Shown here piece by piece: positions 1 through 13,217 of a DNA stretch of 64,000 bases; position 1 is the first letter of the stretch, and each line of letters opens with the position of its first letter. The position numbers and the translations under genes were made by a program. This stretch comes from Ectocarpus siliculosus (taxonomy: Eukaryota; Sar; Phaeophyceae; Ectocarpales; Ectocarpaceae), in the NCBI GenBank assembly GCA_000310025.1, contig FN649149.1, forward strand, positions 267,681 through 331,680, read 5' to 3'. The notes beneath the pieces were generated by a model that made no database searches, was not told where the DNA came from, and worked only from the letters and a program-made list of their open reading frames with translations.

Positions 1-9
1 TCGACTAAG

Positions 10-1279
10 TAAGGCCGTGTTTTAACGAAGCGCCAACAAGGCCGTACATTAACGAAGTCCCAAAAATAAAAATAAAAAAGTAACAATCAAGATTGAGATC
101 TGATCGGTCGAATATCTGCCACCTCCTGACGACGCCCTTTGATTTTATGAAAGTTCCTCTGTCTGGGAAGAAGTCCCCGGGGGACTTTTTTTTATCAAAA
201 TCAAAATCAAAGAGGCAAGGAGTTCAAGACTTCGAAGGCTTGGAGCACCTGCGGCGAGGCCGCTGCAAAGCAAGTGTACGACACGACCTGCTGTACACTG
301 CTCATAGAAGGGCTATCGGCACCCTACCACCGACACCATGGCCGTTATTTGTAGCCAGAAGACTCTGCTAGCCGGCAAGTCAAAAACCGGGCCGGCTCGT
401 TGGGCGCTCGAGGAGGAAATGCCGATCGTGACAAGCGGTGCACGGACTGACGATCACAACAGGGCTGCGCGGCTTTTTCGGGCTGTTCCGTGCGGGATAG
501 GGTAGTTGCAACCTTTTTTCTCCGCACTCACGATACCCCAAGGCATCTAACCTTCTACGAGAAAATGGTGGGTAGAGCTACCTCCCGTCGCGTGGCATTG
601 CTTATGCTGTTGCTTACTCCTTCGAAGAGGTATCGCTGAAAAACTAAACTGTGAGCAGACATTCGGCGCGAACTTGAACCAACCGCTCTCTGACGTGGAT
701 ATTTTAGGGTCAACCAAAACTTTTTTCCCTAAATTATACGCACGATACCCCACGGTAGCAGACCTTGGGCTTGAAAGATGGAGCAGAGAGGTACCTCCCG
801 CCGCGTGGCGTTGCTGTTGCTGTTGGTGCCTCCTTCGAAAAGTTATCGGTGGATATCACAACCCGTGGCGGCCCAAAACACCGAACCTGAAGACCGCTTG
901 CGACCGTTGGCATTCTTGCTTCAGTGCAACCTTTTTTGTCCGGCGCATTCGGCACCTCACGGCGCCAAACCTTGACATCGCCCAACATCCCATGGTACCA
1001 GCTCCCTCCGGATACCGTTTTTGAGTCAACTCGTTCTTTATTTGGCGAGACATCGGCTAACACGTGAACAGAAGAGCGCAAAACCTACCCTAGAAAATCA
1101 CCTCTTCGCTGCTGGCTCTTCCCCTGGCGCCAGGTCTTTTTGATTTTTCGCCCCATCTGTCTCCTATCCATGTTAACATGGTCGACCCCCTTTTTCAGTT
1201 TTCCACGATAACGCATTTTGATTTGAATTTTCGGCCCATTTCGATTTTGATGTTCGACGCTTCGTTAATACACGGCCTA
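10..1279. mobile_element. candidate non-autonomous element with terminal inverted repeats
   Basis: A 24-base sequence beginning AAGGCCGTGTTTTAACGAAG at about 10-33 returns in inverted orientation at 1256-1279, with about 22 of 24 positions matching. The left end carries a second, direct copy of the motif (39-63), so the left terminus is a tandem of about 27 bp. No transposase-like frame lies between the ends, which would make it a non-autonomous DNA element. The target duplication is not clear; TA/AA flank the ends. The inverted repeat is seen directly; the element call is inference. Confidence 0.5.
508..1030. repeat. degenerate tandem repeat, unit about 208 bp
   Basis: Three diverged blocks start at about 508, 718 and 924, each with a poly-T segment (AACCTTTTTT-like). 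In the first two it is followed by CACGATACCCC and then a TACCTCCCGYCGCGTGGC block with a CTGTTGCT run. The spacing is 210 and 206 bases. The third copy is clearly weaker. The array lies inside the candidate inverted-repeat element. Confidence 0.55.
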
Positions 1280-1467
1280 AACATGTTGGATAAAGCATGC
1301 AAATCAGGGATAAGGTGGGTTACGGCTTGAGTCTGCGTACCCCCTTCCTGGTCTATTTCCTCATATAACACACCGCTGGGGTTCATCCTGATCCTTGAGC
1401 TAGAGCTGCATGAAAATGGCTTAACACTGGCTTCTTCGTCGAGAGCAGCTCTTCAAGTTTTGAGTGT

Positions 1468-1489
1468 TGCTGCTGCTGCTGCTGCTGCT
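1468..1489. repeat. TGC trinucleotide microsatellite
   Basis: About seven TGC/GCT units in a row. Frames across it give poly-Ala or poly-Leu, but nothing around supports a coding exon. Confidence 0.8.
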
Positions 1490-1944
1490 CCTTGCTGTCG
1501 ACGCACACCCTCACATCACGAACGGAAGCAAGGACTCTGCTGCGCTGCTGAACTTTGCACATTGCTTGTTTTGGTGTGGTTTGTTAACCCGGTCCGTGTA
1601 TGGTCTTGCGAGGCGTGGGATGACATTTTATCGATTAGTCGGTTCTGAGCGGTCTTGACACGTGGCATGTACTGACATTCATCTCCTACGACATGACCTC
1701 GCTAGCTGTGTTAGACTTTGGGAGCAGCGCTTTGTAAAGGCTTTCTGTGACTAACCATTCCGCTTCAGGCGAGACATCTTAAAGCGCGGACTGACATTTG
1801 AACTACGATGCATGTTTGCCCCGCCGCCTTCTGCAGGTGTTTGCTGCGAACAAGTGTAGTTGTGCGGCTAGGTACGCTAGCTCCTAGTTCAATTCCCACC
1901 AACTGTAGCTAGGGAATTCGTCCAGGTTTTCCGGTATTCTTCAG

Positions 1945-4771
1945 ATCAGTCCTCGACGCGTTGAACCAGGCGGGTTTTGGTGTGCATCAAATCGCGATAT
2001 CTACGATGAAATGTTTCTTCAATCCCGTTACTCTGAGGCGGCCGAGTCCGCAGGCTTTTCTAACATCACGGTTAATAAAAACGAACTTGAGCATTTCCGG
2101 CAACATTTGCAAAGAGTGCAAGATGCACATGAGCTTGACGTTGCGTGAAGACTTTGGTGACTGAGTCCCTTGGTATTGTGATTCCTTTGGGGTATAATCG
2201 TCTTTTTTTCCTCCTCAGGACTCCTGCTGACGAGTCGAACGACCGCACGACTTTGGATCGGGCACTTGACGAGCGGCTAGTGTTGATCGTCAAGCCTAGA
2301 AGTGGAGATGAGTGGCGTCTTCCTGAGAGTGCATGGGAGGTGAGAGGGTCTGTTCTCTTGTAACAATTTGTTTATCGGTACCATTGCTTTGAGTTTTGAG
2401 CTAAAATGACCAATCACGTGCTGCGCGTTGTGTTTCCAAACAATGTCCACCTCCAAATCTGTGTTATGCACAGCGGCAACGAACATTTTTTTTCTACTCA
2501 GTATATTGAGGAAAAAACGAATACACTCACAGAAAGACTACCCATTTGAGATTTACCCACAGTCGAACGGGATGTGGTGGAGTCTTTTCAGTGAGTGGAG
2601 GAAAACCGGCTGGTTACTGGACTTATTTCGAGTCTATTTACAGTCCATACACTGATGATTTATATCAGTGATGCCAGCTGGTGCTAGGTACAAAACACAT
2701 CTGCATAGGTAACCTATATTTTACCATACATCCTATGTAATTCTCTACTGGGTCAACGACAAAATATCGGGGAGAATACCCCCGTTGTGTCGTGTATTGT
2801 AAAATGTAACCTTCACAGGGGGCACGGCACAGTGTCTAATGACAGCTTGCTGGTTTGTTAGATTTTAGGAATAATATTGTTGTAAAAATCATGGAAGATG
2901 GAACGAAGGCTACCGCAGTAAATCACTCGTTTTTCAAATCTACAGATGTTTTAATTTCACCGGCAGCAGTTGTTTCCCGCCGTTTTTGGAATTTACAGAA
3001 CGCATTTGATCCTTTGGGGTAACGTATCAATCATCAGTGATGTTTACAGTAGATGAGAATCGTACACCTGGTGCATGGTAGGTAGGGCATAGCAGTCAGT
3101 TTGTATCATGGTAGCTTGTTTATCTACATTTTTTTGCACAGCTTTTCATCCACAAGAAAATGTCGCCCAGTAGTAATTGGCAGACACGTTTGGGCACGTG
3201 GTGAACAACTGAATTAAACTTCCTAGTTGTCTATCTTTGTGATAGCTGTTGGCACCATACAGCCCCAAGAGGCACGGAAGCACGGCGATTTTCTAGTTTT
3301 TATTCGGTACAACCGTACCCTGGCTCTCAGATCTTGTCATTCGTCTGCAGACAAGTAACTGTTCTGGTGCCCCACAGACAACTCATGGCACAGCTTTGTT
3401 CATCCGATCGTCGCCTGCAGGCATGTAATTGTTGCGGCGGCGGTTGACAACGAGTGCATACCGTATATGACACAAGATAACACACCCCCTGGACCGATTT
3501 TCAAAGCTCGATTACTCCACGACGAAGAGGATGCATAAACGAAACAATACGTTTTCGAACAGCTCTCGACGAGACGGTTCCAACGCCGCCGTTTTCGGCG
3601 CTGTGACTCTTCCTGCTGTTGAGAAATTGAGCTTTGAAAATCGGCCAAGGGGGTGTGTTATCTTGTGTCATATACGGTATTCGTCACTCGTCAATTGTCG
3701 TTAGCTGTACGCACGGTACTGTTGCTGTTAAGACTTGAGTTTTTTTGTCCAGCAGTTCAAATATCTGTAGGATATTACCACCAAATGTGGTATTGGTAGC
3801 TAGTGTATTTTTTGTACCACGTGAATGTTTGCGGCAGGGCCAAACGGTGTCATGTTTTGGGTGCAGTTCAGAAAATGAATGGCGGATGTTGCTGCTGTTA
3901 GGTATCGTTATCTAAAGACAAACACGTGTTCATTCTGTGTTATGTTTGTTCTTGCTGCCAGCCGGGAGAGACTATCCGCCAAACAGCAGAGCGAACTGCA
4001 CAACAACTGCTACTGAAATCTGCCACTCGGAAGGGTCAGCGGGACGATGTGGCTCAGCTCCACTTCGTTGGAAACTGTCCGGCTGGCTGGTTCTGGCGCA
4101 CAGCAGATGAAGAACAAGGGGGGCAACATGAGAAGTTTGGAGACAAGGTGACTGGCGATCCTGCGTTGTGATGCGACATCAACGCGCACAGCTAGAACGT
4201 CGCCTCCGATCCCGATGTCTGCTGATGTATTGTGGGAGAACTGAACCAGCTGCCGACCGCCTCTGGGTGTGAATTGTCGACGTTCGCTCGCCAAGTGACG
4301 TACGTTGCATGGAATCACGACCTTGTTTGAAGATAGAGCAGTGTTTGGAAAGATTATCATGGTGATAAGGTCGCGCGCATCCCAGTGGTGTGGGGAGAAA
4401 GACGAACAGGCTGCTTGCGTCGAGAAGTTGTATCCACTGTAGTGTTTGATTCTGAAATCAGAACACCCGAAAACGTGGGACCAGGCTGTGTTTATTTGCG
4501 TTGCCACCGAGGAGGCTCTTGTAGTTTGTTTGCGTCTGGCGAAACACGTGGCTCCTGTGGCGTCGTCTCGGGTCGGGACCACGAGAAACCAGCAACGTTG
4601 ACCTTCATTTCTGTCGCTGTTGCTCAGGTGTTCATCAACCGGGTGCAGCTCATTTGTGGGCAACCAACTGTGGTCAAGAGGCAAGCAGCGGAACACCTTT
4701 GGGTGACCAAGCATGAGATCGGCGAATACCTCGGGGAATCCATGGGCGTGTACTTGAAACATTTGATCTAG
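1945..4771 (+). CDS. MRPL46: mitochondrial large ribosomal subunit protein mL46
   Basis: Component of the mitochondrial large ribosomal subunit, with a Nudix-like fold in the family. Exons seen: 1945 (or 1926)-2144, 2219-2339, 3962-4147, 4628-4771, phases 2, 0, 0, all GT-AG. Diagnostic stretches: NDRTTLDRALDERLVLIVK, then LPESAWEPGETIRQTAERTA across the second intron, the HFVGNCPAGWFW strand, and the C-terminal AEHLWVTKHEIGEYL. These follow the order of human and fungal mL46. The first listed exon, with FRQHLQRVQDAHELDVA, is less conserved. The true start is not resolved: an ATG at 1808 could supply a short first exon, with a further intron before 1926. The visible part is 216 residues; family members are roughly 250-280. 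Intron 2 (2340-3961) holds a foldback repeat. A 268-residue open frame on the opposite strand at 4010-4816 is only its shadow. Confidence 0.88.
2526..2600 (+). repeat. dispersed repeat, copy 1 of 3
   Basis: Segment with the core CACAGAAAGACTACCC followed by CACAGTCGAACGGGATGT, then AGTCTTTTCAGTGAG. It recurs at about 35071-35117 and 62791-62870. This copy sits in mL46 intron 2. Confidence 0.7.
3442..3702. repeat. foldback (MITE-like) element in mL46 intron 2
   Basis: Two inverted arms of about 65-70 bp (about 3445-3512 and 3625-3700) share blocks such as ACCGTATATGACACAAGATA and GATTTTCAAAGCTC, separated by about 110 bases. Nothing coding lies inside. The arms are seen in the sequence; transposon origin is inference. 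Confidence 0.7.
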
Positions 4772-6144
4772 AACGTTGAGAGAAGCCAAATTTTGATTAC
4801 ATGGGACATTAGACACTCGTGTTTCTCAGGACAAAGTTGAACGACAATCTACTGCTGAGGGAACGCGCATGTGTGCGGCGTCCCTGCAGGCTTTTCGTAC
4901 AATCGCAAAATTGGCGCTGACGACCTCTCGATGCATTTGAAGCTTGACTGCTTGTGAGACGTTGATACCAAGGGTTTGAACTTAAATTTTTCCAAAGGGA
5001 TCAACAACAGAGTTCAAAGAACGCTCGAGAAGACTCCTGTTTTTGTGGTCAAATCGACCTTCCTAATCTCGACCGTCCATTTTCATTTTTCTACGATGAG
5101 CCGTCGCGTCTTGCCAAGTATGAAATAGTTACATCGTACTTTCTTGGAGAAGGTGTTTCTTTCTTTCGTTTTCATTCGATCGAACCTGTTCGGTTGTACC
5201 AACCGTGAGGTCTGGCTAGTTTGTTTCGACGAGATGACAAAGACCCACAAACGTATGAAAAACTCGACATCAAACATCACGATGTCTTGATTTCTTCTTG
5301 TCGTGCCGTACTTTCGTTTCGAAAAGAAAGTATTTCTTTCCTTCCGTCGGCGGAGTTCAATACACTGTCCCACGAGTGACACCGCATAGCATCTTCACGC
5401 ATCTTTGTTCCACAAATGTCTGGAAAAGAGGTGAGTGTTTTGATTTGCGTGCAGACCACGACCATGCAATTTATCATCTTGAGGGATTCATCCCATTAAT
5501 GGGGTTGAACCATGCCATTCCTGTTACCGTTTTGTTCCGTTTTTGTTCACAAAAATTTCAGTAAAGATTAGTGCAAACTATCTTTCATGGGCTTCAACAA
5601 TCGAGCAATCAAGAGTAACGGAGACTCTTCGTGGTCGGCTGCTCCATATACATACGATGCATCAGGCATGTACATCAGGTGAAGCTATTTGTACGGAATA
5701 TGCGTGTCTACAGTTAGTTTCAGGAAAAACTTGGCCATTTCTCCGAATTAGCCCGATCGATCTCGGTTGCACAGCAGTCACCACTGTTGGACATAATGGT
5801 GGATACGAACCGACCGTGGAAGGAGCGTGTACAGTACGACGTGGAGAATCAACAGTCTTTTTTAGTTGTTGCGGGAAAGCGTCGACTTTTACCACGTTCC
5901 AACAGGCAAAACAAAAAACACATCGTGAGAAACACGTTTAGTATATCCTTGGATTCGCACCAGTCTCCAAAATCTTTTGACGTTGAAATGGGTGTGCATG
6001 CCACCGCAGCGGATAACAGCCAAATCTACGGTATCCCTGGCAACCTTGCATAAAAGCATCAACTCTACGACTCTACGGGACACTACTTGGCAAGGATGCG
6101 GGGGAAACGTCTACGGAAGAGCACGAAACGCCGACGAAATTCGC
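4772..6144. other. convergent intergenic region, nothing recognised
   Basis: Lies between the stop codons of mL46 (+) and S-adenosylhomocysteine hydrolase (-). Open frames of up to 132 codons occur (for example 5543-5941, +), but no family signature or splice-supported continuation was found. I annotate no gene here. Confidence 0.5.
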
Positions 6145-8835
<2,691 letters not shown>

Positions 8836-9112
8836 GGTAACCGGATTGTCGAGTCGATGTAGAGTGTGTGTTGGCCTCGGCGGGAGAGAGTGATGCAGGC
8901 AGGCGCATGTGGTGCAGCCTTTCGGGGGAAACCCGGACAAAACTAGGGTCCCTCCGTAGATAGACAAAACAATGCCGCTGTGCCCCCTCCTGCTCGAGTT
9001 GCTCGAGCTCAGCGCGCTGTGCGCTCGTGTGCTGCTGGTCTGCCGGAGTGCATCTGCTCATGTGCTGGTGTTCCTGATTGGTTTGTCCTGCCTTTCCGTG
9101 CCAGGACGAAGA
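8836..9112. promoter_or_regulatory. divergent 5' region between AHCY and minE
   Basis: AHCY starts leftward at 8835 and the MinE core starts rightward at 9113, so about 280 bp must hold both 5' regions. An acceptor-like pyrimidine stretch ending CAG at 9102-9104 lies just before the MinE Met, so part may be a minE intron or 5' exon. No TATA-like box was identified. Confidence 0.4.
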
Positions 9113-10408
9113 ATGAGTCTGCTGACTGGCATAAAGACAAGGCTTGGGCTCGTCGGGGTTAGTACGAATGCCACATCCCGTGGTGTTGCCCGTGAACGTT
9201 TATCTATTATCTTGGCACATCAGCGAGGAGACGTGCTGCTCGAGGGTATCGACCTCAAGGCATTACAGGCAGAGGTGTATGAGTGCGTGAAGGTGGGTCC
9301 CAAGACAGAGAGCAAACACGTACCGATCGTAAGTCCTATCACCTCTGAGATTTGACATCGATAAAGCAGACCCGCGTACCACGCACGCACGCGTGACGTC
9401 TCCGATCGTAGCATACCTTTCGTTCTACTGCTGTACATGCAGCAGTATCAAACACCATCACGTGAAGGTCAATTGATGTCTCTCCGAATCTCCGCAGGGT
9501 TTTTGCTATCCCGAGATACCTGCTGGATAATGACTGGCCTCATGCATGTATTCATAGAAGTGTATACAATTCATTACTTCTATACAATGCATTGCCGTTT
9601 GCCCACCACTGCTTCCCCTAATTGATTTTATTCATCGATTCTCTGTTTTACTCGAAAAGTTCGCATCCTATTGGATTTGCATGGTCTCTTGTTCCTTGAT
9701 GACGCGATTTACGTATGCATATATACAGCAGTAGTTCCGAGCACAGGTACTGATGCAGGTTGGTGTTGGTTCCGCGGTATCCTTGAATAACCCATTCTGT
9801 CCTTTCGCACGCACACCGTGCAGCCAGAATCAGACCCAATCGCACGCTAAACAAAACGGCAAAGAGTCGGCATAAAGCCGCGATAGTGCATGGAGTCGAA
9901 CGAAACACCTGACGTCGGCGTGGTAATAACGCACTAAAACGCGGGTAAGTCAAATTCCATACAAAGCGTCCGTAGTTTTTGGGTTCCATTGGCCACCGTG
10001 CAGCACGTGGCGCCCCCTCGCGAAAAATAGTAAAATCCCCGTTCGGCCGAAAGCCTGGGGCCGTCACCCTTTTATCGACTTGGTTGGTTTTCAAGGCCAT
10101 GGACGAAAAAGGAGGCTGTCTTGCGCATCCACCACAAGAACTAGACAGCACAGCAGTGCGAAAGGAAGCGAGCTCAGGCCTGATATGGGGTTGCCCACTG
10201 TTTTTTGTACAATACAGTGACACCGACAACTGACTCCTTCCACGGCTGCGGGCTGGACCCTTGCTTGTTGTGCGTAAAACTCTCGTGGATCCACCGGGAT
10301 ATCGCACCCCAGAAGTACATCTCTGTGGATGCGAGCAAGCCTATCCAGCTTAGTGTGAAACAAGATGGAGCCGTGGATGTCTTCGAGATGCAGGTGAAAT
10401 ATGCATAG
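9113..10408 (+). CDS. minE: MinE cell/organelle division topological specificity factor
   Basis: MinE drives MinD ATPase cycling and so places the FtsZ ring; in eukaryotes it acts in plastids or, in some stramenopiles, mitochondria. Two exons: 9113-9292 and 10313-10408, phase 0. Translation begins MSLLTGIKTRLG like bacterial MinE, then VARERLSIILAHQRG (the MinD-contact helix), LKALQAEVYECVK joined exactly to KYISVDASKPIQLSVKQDG and ending VFEMQVKYA. This core is 91 residues; the E. coli protein is 88. The frame stays open upstream to a Met at 8972, which would add a hydrophobic 47-residue leader, but a good acceptor ends at 9104, so the targeting part may lie on an unseen exon. Organelle destination cannot be settled here. 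The intron is 1020 bp. Confidence 0.88.
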
Positions 10409-11014
10409 CTCTTGGTGTAGCGTTCGCTACTTCCCGCGCAGTGCGTAAAAAAAACGCAGTGCATTAAAGCAGCCCTCTTGTACCGTGGGCATCCAAAGAG
10501 AATCATTGGGTAAACCGAATCCAGCTTAATTTGCTGCATTTCTGTCTTTTACATGTTTTTAATCTACGCGCAGGTTCACCTAGCGGGCGAGTCGTCTCAG
10601 CGAAAACGCGACGTGAAGCCATGATCTGCATCACGTCACGCCGACGGACGGCCACCGGTGCTTTCGTATTAATATTGTCCGATACAGGATCACACGTGTT
10701 GGTAACTGTGTGGAATGGCTTATGTAAAAATTTGGATAGCACTGCACACCTTGCGCCCCCAAAACATTTAGTGTGCCATTCATTTAGAGGGGTGGCTGGT
10801 AGCCTAGTGGGGTGACCCGATTACTTTCCGAAGGTGCAAGCCTACTCGTGGAGGCAGAAGCATGCATCGGTTGTTTTCCTTTGCCATCCTCTTTCCCCCT
10901 TGCTTCGACATTGCGGGCACACGTGTGGCCAGGGCGTCGGAGCAACATGAATGCGATGTTGCAAGCTTCTCGCCCCTTCCGTTCCATTGGTCCTTGGAAA
11001 GAGTCACGAAGTTT
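10409..11014. other. convergent intergenic region
   Basis: Between the stops of minE (+) and MED20 (-). It includes a tRNA-like segment near 10793-10850 (A-box-like TAGCCTAGTGG, B-box-like GGTGCAAGCC), described in the findings. No gene was recognised. Confidence 0.5.
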
Positions 11015-12730
11015 CTAAGCGAAAACTTCGTTGAACAAATCAGTTATTTGCAAAGCGTTATGTTTGACGGAAAACTGCGGGCCTCTGCCGAACATCGCCA
11101 GATCTTGAAGGTCGGATACAGCTGTAAACGTCCCATCTTGATCGATCGATGGGATGAACGCTTCGATCATGGACAAGCCGTCTGCCACTCTGTTACAAGG
11201 CCTGTATTCCACCTGTAAGATGAGGGGCACCGCCAATGCAAGGGTTGGTAGGGCTAAAGGAAAAAAAGTCTAGGTGACGATGCGAGCCCCTTGTTAGGAA
11301 TCAATCACCCATGCGTGGCTCGCCTGATTATCCAGGCAGGGCGCTCTCTCGTATCGTACGAGTGTCAGGATGTGTGCACGTTTACACATCGATCGACCGC
11401 GTACATTCGCCGCCTGTACCAGTCACCAGCCCAACCCCTCAAAGAGGAAAGATCTAATTCTCACCTCTAACGCCAAGCCCCTGAACACGGCACCTTTCTT
11501 GCACTTGCCGACACGCACTACAAAATCGCCTAATCGATAGGCATGGCCCTGGACGATGTAAGCGCGAACAATACACAGGGCATCGAGCATATGGGAATCC
11601 TTGTCACACCCTGTTACATTTCCCTGCTAGGAGCGGGAAGCAGCGCATCTCAAGACGATAGCCGATCCGAAAAGACGTGACAGTCACTCCAGGTCGTGCC
11701 AAACGGCGAAGCACGCGTCTTGTGTCTTTTGTGGTGCGTATCGAAGGAGGAAAGTGAGGCAATAAACCAAAGTAACTACGCTCCAGTGTGACCCCGGCTG
11801 ATCTCTCATAATAAATCGGATGACCACACACACACTTGCCTCTATTGAAGCCTTGATCCTCGTCACCAACCCTGCTCGTGCTGCAGCACCCATCGCCTCA
11901 AGAGGATCTTCCCCCTCCAAGACGTGAGTCAGCTTTCCTTCGGGCACAGCTGCGTCTGCAATTCCAGTACACTAGGCTTCAGCGGTGTATGTCTGGACCA
12001 TGCTGGCGCGTAACAAAGCTCAAGCTCACTTCTAATACTTGTACATAATTCCGAATTGCATTGGGAAACTCGCAGTTCAAGCGGACCCCAACTGCGAAAC
12101 GAGAGATGAACTCACACGAGGGTTCTTCCGCCATCTCCTGCACCACCATCACTCGAGTGCCACGGTCGTTCCTCCTAATACAGAACTGTCTTGGTGATTG
12201 CCATCGGTTTGAGAGGAACAAGCAGTGGACAACACGTGGTCAGTAAAAACACAGCTGATGGTACCATAGCCCAAACGAAGCGACATATGCGAGCACGCAG
12301 TTCGCGGAGGAGGCCAGTGTGCTTTGGTGCAAACGGCAAAACAGGTGCGAGCCTGTCCGAGCGCACCTGCTTGGCGAAAGGGTACTCGATGCCCTCCTCC
12401 TTCTTCATCCCCACAAAAGGAGCGGCTAGGTTTACGCCGTGCTTCATCTCATTCGTGCTTCCCTTTTTCGTCCTCTTTTTTAGCTTATACGTCACCTGTG
12501 TGACATCAATTCCGAGGGATCGGTGGGAAGACGCGAGATTCGTTGATTTGCCAATATCAAGTGCGGCAACTTTGCGCTACAAAGCAGCTCGACTGTCGCT
12601 GCATGAAAGAGCCCGCACCTCGACAACCCAGCGGGACAGGTACTCTGCCCCGAGGACTTGAACGATTTGATGCTCAAGATCTTTCTCCGTCTGGACGCTT
12701 TCCTCCTGGGGTATGGATTTTCCAAATAGA
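11015..12730 (-). CDS. MED20: Mediator complex subunit 20 (MED20/SRB2 family)
   Basis: Head-module subunit of Mediator, bridging activators to RNA polymerase II in the nucleus. Exons: 12730-12619, 12495-12367, 12137-12030, 11971-11834, 11623-11465, 11212-11015; phases agree throughout. Best evidence is the C-terminal half: HAYRLGDFVVRVGK, then FRGLALE joined to VEYRPCNRV, matching plant and animal MED20 (LGDF.LRVG, MEVEY.P). The first exon (KDLEHQIVQVLGAEYLSRW) fits the N-terminal helix, including LGAE as in human. The middle (EYPFAKQ, FAVGVRLNCEFPNAI) is poorly conserved and its splice choices are less sure; one intron would be only 58 nt. At least 280 residues; family members are about 210-250. 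The start codon is not resolved because the first listed exon begins in phase 2. Confidence 0.83.
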
Positions 12731-13217
12731 CTGCAGTGGGAACGATCAAAGCGGTCGGGGAGAGAAACCAAACAGTGCCTACGTAAGTGATGAATGTTGA
12801 ACTCATGGGAATTGATGGATAGATGGAGGGCTCCATTCAACTTGCTCCATTGGCGGGTGGGGGCTCGTGGCTGCACCAACTTGTTTGCCGATGTGCATAT
12901 CATATGACAACTCACACATTTTTCGCCCCTCAAAGACACATACAACGGCGAACACACAATGTATGCATCAACAACAAATCCTGTCGCACACAATTATCTA
13001 TCGTGCTAACTTATGTGCACGAGTTCAACTCCCACACTTGAGGAATCTTGTGTTCGGATATAGCCTCCCAACAACACACAAGGAAACGCCCCCCCCCCCC
13101 GAACGACCCCCCCCTCCCCATTCTAGACAGAAGTGGGTTGGCGCTGTTGGCAAAGCGCTGTAAAACACGCCACCCCAAATACAGCCCCCATAGTATGCGC
13201 TACCAAAGACGCGGACG
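12731..13217. other. MED20 upstream region
   Basis: Should hold the MED20 first exon and promoter. A short Met-led frame exists at 12836 (-), but its phase does not fit the next exon. C-rich runs occur at 13090-13115. No other gene was recognised. Confidence 0.4.

Noticed and set aside
1460-1658. Open frames with poly-Ala or poly-Leu starts
   Set aside because: They come from the TGC microsatellite; no other coding evidence.
4010-4816. 268-codon open frame on the - strand
   Set aside because: It lies opposite mL46 exons 3 and 4, whose sense translation is clearly conserved; it is an antisense shadow.
5543-5941. 132-codon open frame (+)
   Set aside because: No recognisable motif; length alone is weak evidence in a 64-kb window.
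9648-10307. 219-codon open frame on the - strand
   Set aside because: It lies inside the minE intron, mixes unrelated segments and shows no family motif or splice support.
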